The translations under genes and the position numbers were made by a program. Under the pieces are notes generated by a model, which was given only the letters and a program-made list of their open reading frames with translations, was not told where the DNA came from and searched no databases. 41,082 bases of DNA from CAZEHS01 sp964649745. Lineage in GTDB: Bacteria; Bacillota; Clostridia; Peptostreptococcales; Acidaminobacteraceae. The stretch spans positions 1 to 41,082 of the forward strand of contig CAZYQI010000028.1 of assembly GCA_964649745.1 (NCBI GenBank), given 5' to 3'. Below are positions 38,515 to 41,082 of the stretch, in pieces; positions within the stretch are counted from its first letter, which is position 1; every line of letters begins with the position of its first letter.

Positions 38515-40458
38515 TCAGGAAACAGTTGCCCCGCTGACGATATCCGCGCTGACCAGCTCCAGCCTGTCGCCCTTGCTGGCCGCCAGAATCATGCCGTTGG
38601 ATTCCACACCTCTCAGTTTCACCGGTTTCAGGTTGGCCACCAGAATCACCTTGCGGCCTACCAGCTCCTCCGGCTTGTACCACTGAGCAATTCCAGACAC
38701 CACCTGCCGCTGCTCCTTGCCAACCTTCAGCTGCAAAATCAGCAGCTTGTCTGCCTTGGGGTGTTTTTCGCAGGACAGCACTTCTGCCACGCGGAAATCC
38801 ACCTTGGCAAAATCGTCGATGGTGATTTCTTCTTTGATTGGTGCATCCGCTTCTTCAACGATCTCCTCAGCAACTTCTGCCACGGGAGCCTTCAAAGCCT
38901 CCAAGGCTTCCAGTTCAGCCGGAATATCAATACGGGGGAACAGGGCATCCCCCTTGGTGAGAATGGAACCGGTAATCAGGCCGCCGAAGATTCGGGTTGA
39001 ATCCCACTGGGTCAGACCTGTTTCACCCTTCACGCCCAGCTGGACAAAGATCTTGTCCGCCGTGTGGTGCATAAAGGGCTGAATCAGCACGGCTACGATG
39101 CGGATGGATTCACAAAGGTTGTAGAGCACCGTATCCAACTTGTCGGAATCCTCTTCACTCTTTGCCAGAATCCACGGAGCCGTTTCATCGATATACTTGT
39201 TGGCCCGGCGCACCAGCTTCCAGATGGCCTCCAGGGCATTGCTGTAGTCCAGCTTGTCCATGCGGGCCTCTACCTCATCTGCCACCGATACCGCCAGTGT
39301 TTTCAGGCTCTCATCGAACTCCGTAAGAGCGGCCGGCACAGGCAGCACGCCACCCCGATATTTCTCAACCATGGCAATGGAACGGCTCACCAGGTTCCCA
39401 AGATCGTTGGCCAGATCGGAGTTGATACGATTGAGGAGTACCTCGTTGGAAAACAGACCGTCCTGCCCGAAGCTGTATTCCCGAAGCAGGAAGTATTTCA
39501 GGGCATCCACCCCGTAACGGTCAATCAGGACCACCGGGTCCACGATGTTCCCCTTGGATTTGGACATCTTGCCACCCTCCAGGAGAATCCAGCCATGCCC
39601 GAAGACCTTTTTAGGAAGGGGGATATCCAGGGCCATCAGCATAGCCGGCCAGATGATGGTGTGGAAACGCACGATTTCCTTGCCCACCAGCTGAACATCC
39701 GCAGGCCAGTACTTGTCCATCTGGGTCTCATCCTCAGTGGCCCCAAGGGCGGTGATGTAGTTGGAAAGCGCATCTACCCATACGTAAATCACGTGGTCCG
39801 GATCGAAGGGTACCGGGATTCCCCATTTGAAGGTGGTACGGGATACGCACAGGTCTTCAAGACCCGGCTTGATAAAGTTGTTCACCATTTCGTTGACCCG
39901 GCTGGCCGGCTCCAAAAACTCCGGATTCTCCTCAAACATCTTCAGCAAACGGTCTGCATATTTGGAGAGTCGGAAGAAGTAGGCCTCTTCCTTGGCCTTA
40001 TGCACATCGCGCCCGCAATCCGGACATTTCTCCTCTTTTAGCTGAGACTCCGTCCAGAAGGATTCGCAGGGCGTACAGTACCAGCCCTCGTAAAAGCTTT
40101 TGTAGATATCCCCCTTATCGTGAAGGCGAGTGAAGATGTTTTGAACCCGACGCTTGTGATCCTCGTCTGTGGTGCGGATGAAATAGTCATAGGAAATCTC
40201 CATGGTACCCCACAGATCCTTAATAGCCCCTACGGTTTGATCCAGGAACGCCTTGGGTTCCAAGCCCTTTTCCTGGGCTACGGTTTCAATTTTCTGGCCA
40301 TGCTCGTCGGTACCGGTCAGAAACATCACATCATAGCCGGTAGCCCTCTTGAAACGGGCGATGGCATCCGCCGCCACCGTGGTGTAGGTGTGACCGATAT
40401 GCAGATTGCTGCTGGGGTAATAAATGGGTGTTGTCACATAAAAAGTACCTTTGCTCAT
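38515..40458 (-). CDS. metG: methionyl-tRNA synthetase
   Basis: This 647-residue class I synthetase charges tRNA-Met. Motifs are TTPIYYPSSNLHIGHTYT (HIGH), a zinc knuckle in YCTPCESFW and CPDCGRD, WVDALSNYITALG, and GKMSKSKGNIVDP (KMSKS). The anticodon-binding helical domain follows (390-520), and then a C-terminal EMAPII-type tRNA-binding domain (about 545-647; DFAKVDFRVAEVLSCEKHPK, GRKVILVANLKPVKLRG). GGAGG precedes the ATG. A methionine T-box lies 268 nt upstream, and repeat copy F separates the two. Its terminator has been split by the element described at 38265-38471. Confidence 0.97.
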   Translation of the reverse strand: MSKGTFYVTTPIYYPSSNLHIGHTYTTVAADAIARFKRATGYDVMFLTGTDEHGQKIETVAQEKGLEPKAFLDQTVGAIKDLWGTMEISYDYFIRTTDEDHKRRVQNIFTRLHDKGDIYKSFYEGWYCTPCESFWTESQLKEEKCPDCGRDVHKAKEEAYFFRLSKYADRLLKMFEENPEFLEPASRVNEMVNNFIKPGLEDLCVSRTTFKWGIPVPFDPDHVIYVWVDALSNYITALGATEDETQMDKYWPADVQLVGKEIVRFHTIIWPAMLMALDIPLPKKVFGHGWILLEGGKMSKSKGNIVDPVVLIDRYGVDALKYFLLREYSFGQDGLFSNEVLLNRINSDLANDLGNLVSRSIAMVEKYRGGVLPVPAALTEFDESLKTLAVSVADEVEARMDKLDYSNALEAIWKLVRRANKYIDETAPWILAKSEEDSDKLDTVLYNLCESIRIVAVLIQPFMHHTADKIFVQLGVKGETGLTQWDSTRIFGGLITGSILTKGDALFPRIDIPAELEALEALKAPVAEVAEEIVEEADAPIKEEITIDDFAKVDFRVAEVLSCEKHPKADKLLILQLKVGKEQRQVVSGIAQWYKPEELVGRKVILVANLKPVKLRGVESNGMILAASKGDRLELVSADIVSGATVS

Positions 40459-40491
40459 TGGAAAGCCTCCTTATAAGTGAATAAACATTTT

Positions 40492-40685
40492 GCCACGGAT
40501 CACACGGATTTACACGGAAGGGTTTATATTGACCTCCCTCTTGAGGGAGGTGGCACCGTAGGTGACGGTGGGAGTTGTTACTCGCTTACTCCCCCTGTCA
40601 CGTTGTGACATCCCCCTCAAGAGGGAGATGAGACAACACCCTTAACCCATGGGCCACATCCGTGCCAATCCGTGCAATCCGCGGC
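40492..40685. repeat. CCACGGAT-type repeat, copy F, carrying a nested element
   Basis: GCCACGGATCACACGGATT at the left and AATCCGTG-CAATCCGCGGC at the right are inverted ends. The centre (40531-40635) is a different palindromic repeat. The element lies between the metG T-box and metG, so it is transcribed as leader RNA. Confidence 0.8.
40531..40635. repeat. nested CCTCCCTC-type palindromic repeat inside copy F
   Basis: CCTCCCTCTTGAGGGAGG (40533-40550) is itself a hairpin, and CCCCCTCAAGAGGG lies at the other end. GGTGACGGTGGGAG and CTCCCCCTGTCACG are further inverted arms. It is distinct from the surrounding element, so it looks like an insertion within an insertion. Confidence 0.7.
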
Positions 40686-40725
40686 TAAGCCTTGATCTTT
40701 ACTATTAATTCTCTTATCTCAAAAA

Positions 40726-40976
40726 CAAAAAAACCTCCGTCCAACTGTAGGGACGAAGGTTGTTCGCGGTACCACCCTGCTTCGCTGCCGTGGCAGCCTT
40801 TGCAAGCATAAAGCTACGGCGTGTTAACGGACGCCAGCCGCACCGGTCTTGAACGCATCTCGACCGGCATGCTCCCGGACCATATTCCAGACGTTTTCCG
40901 TGTCAGCTCCCACCATCCCTGACTCTCTTCAACGTATTCCATCTGTACTCATCCGTTCATCGCTGTTGCTGTTTGG
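40726..40976 (-). ncRNA. T-box riboswitch (methionine) upstream of metG
   Basis: The T-box AGGGTGGTACCGCG is exact on the minus strand (40779-40766). Stem I contains the AG-bulge region with GAAGAGAGTCAGGGATGGTG, and the specifier reads AATATGG, giving AUG (40883-40881) for methionine. The terminator arms 40732-40742 and 40751-40761 end in T7. The promoter is TTTACT, 17 bp, TATAAT (minus, TATAAT at 40987-40982). Uncharged tRNA-Met would favour the antiterminator and turn on metG. Confidence 0.93.
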
Positions 40977-40981
40977 ATTGG

Positions 40982-41010
40982 ATTATAGCACGTTTAGGTC
41001 TTTGAGTAAA
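40982..41010 (-). promoter_or_regulatory. promoter of the metG T-box transcript
   Basis: TATAAT (40987-40982), 17-bp spacer, TTTACT (41010-41005) on the minus strand. No gene is visible from 41011 to the end of the window. Confidence 0.65.
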
Positions 41011-41082
41011 GATTTGTCCTGTAAAACTCTGAACGATAAGCGATAATGTCCTGTTATAACATAAAGGATTATGTCCCAAACA

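Overview
The window looks like chromosome of an anaerobic, low-to-middle GC Firmicute, most likely a motile, amino-acid-using member of the Clostridia. The signs are a methionine T-box leader, clostridial type regulators (PerR, CsoR/CstR, Crp/Fnr, Lrp, XRE-cupin), strictly anaerobic oxygen-defence enzymes (desulfoferrodoxin, rubredoxin, hemerythrin, hybrid cluster protein), RecU, RNase M5 and two genes read through in-frame UGA as selenocysteine. No rRNA, tRNA, phage or complete insertion sequence was recognised, and I cannot name a species.

Layout. 1-10 kb: small membrane protein, an orphan FliD-like protein, an OadA-type carboxyltransferase divergent from an Lrp regulator, an NfeD/SPFH membrane pair, an orphan GHKL sensor kinase, a cyclase-family hydrolase, a metallochaperone with a DUF1294 membrane protein, a UPF0180 protein, a second Lrp regulator and RNase HI. 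10-13.2 kb: Orn/Lys/Arg decarboxylase with a small TPR-like protein, and an M20 peptidase. 13.2-15.3 kb: hemerythrin, ferritin, desulfoferrodoxin, PerR and rubredoxin, with a PerR-type box on the rubredoxin-side promoter. 15.5-24 kb: thiol, persulfide and nitrosative-stress block: CstR-like repressor, TlpA-like selenoprotein with CcdA, a CoA-disulfide reductase/rhodanese/TusA/DsrE fusion, Hcp with its ferredoxin-like partner and a divergent Crp/Fnr regulator, and a glutaredoxin-like protein behind a HesB-like selenoprotein. 24.3-28.1 kb: RecU, lipoprotein, RsmA, RNase M5 and TatD. 28.1-31.7 kb: a tight operon of alpha/beta hydrolase, membrane-anchored MurF-like ligase and D-Ala-D-Ala ligase-like enzyme. 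32.1-36.2 kb: M19 dipeptidase with a DUF819 transporter-like protein, divergent XRE-cupin regulator, DUF2975/XRE pair. 36.5-41 kb: DUF4173 membrane protein and metG with its T-box.

How the genes fit together. The fusion-protein promoter and the HesB-selenoprotein promoter have the same architecture: TTGACA, 17 bp, a -10 box, then a C/G-rich inverted repeat of CsoR/CstR type 10-11 bp downstream. The only CsoR-family repressor in the window has Asn where copper sensors have His, as in persulfide sensors. This suggests one sulfide/persulfide regulon that includes the selenoproteins.

The intergenic DNA is unusually rich in repeats. The most striking is a roughly 200-310 bp imperfect palindrome present twice (31802-32111 and 38265-38471). 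Each copy sits between two copies of the local gene's own terminator hairpin, as if an element inserts into terminators and duplicates them. There are also six copies of a CCACGGAT-type inverted-repeat element, a three-unit tandem repeat, a long GCCATGACAG hairpin, and two pairs of DnaA-box-like 9-mers with identical 11 bp spacing.
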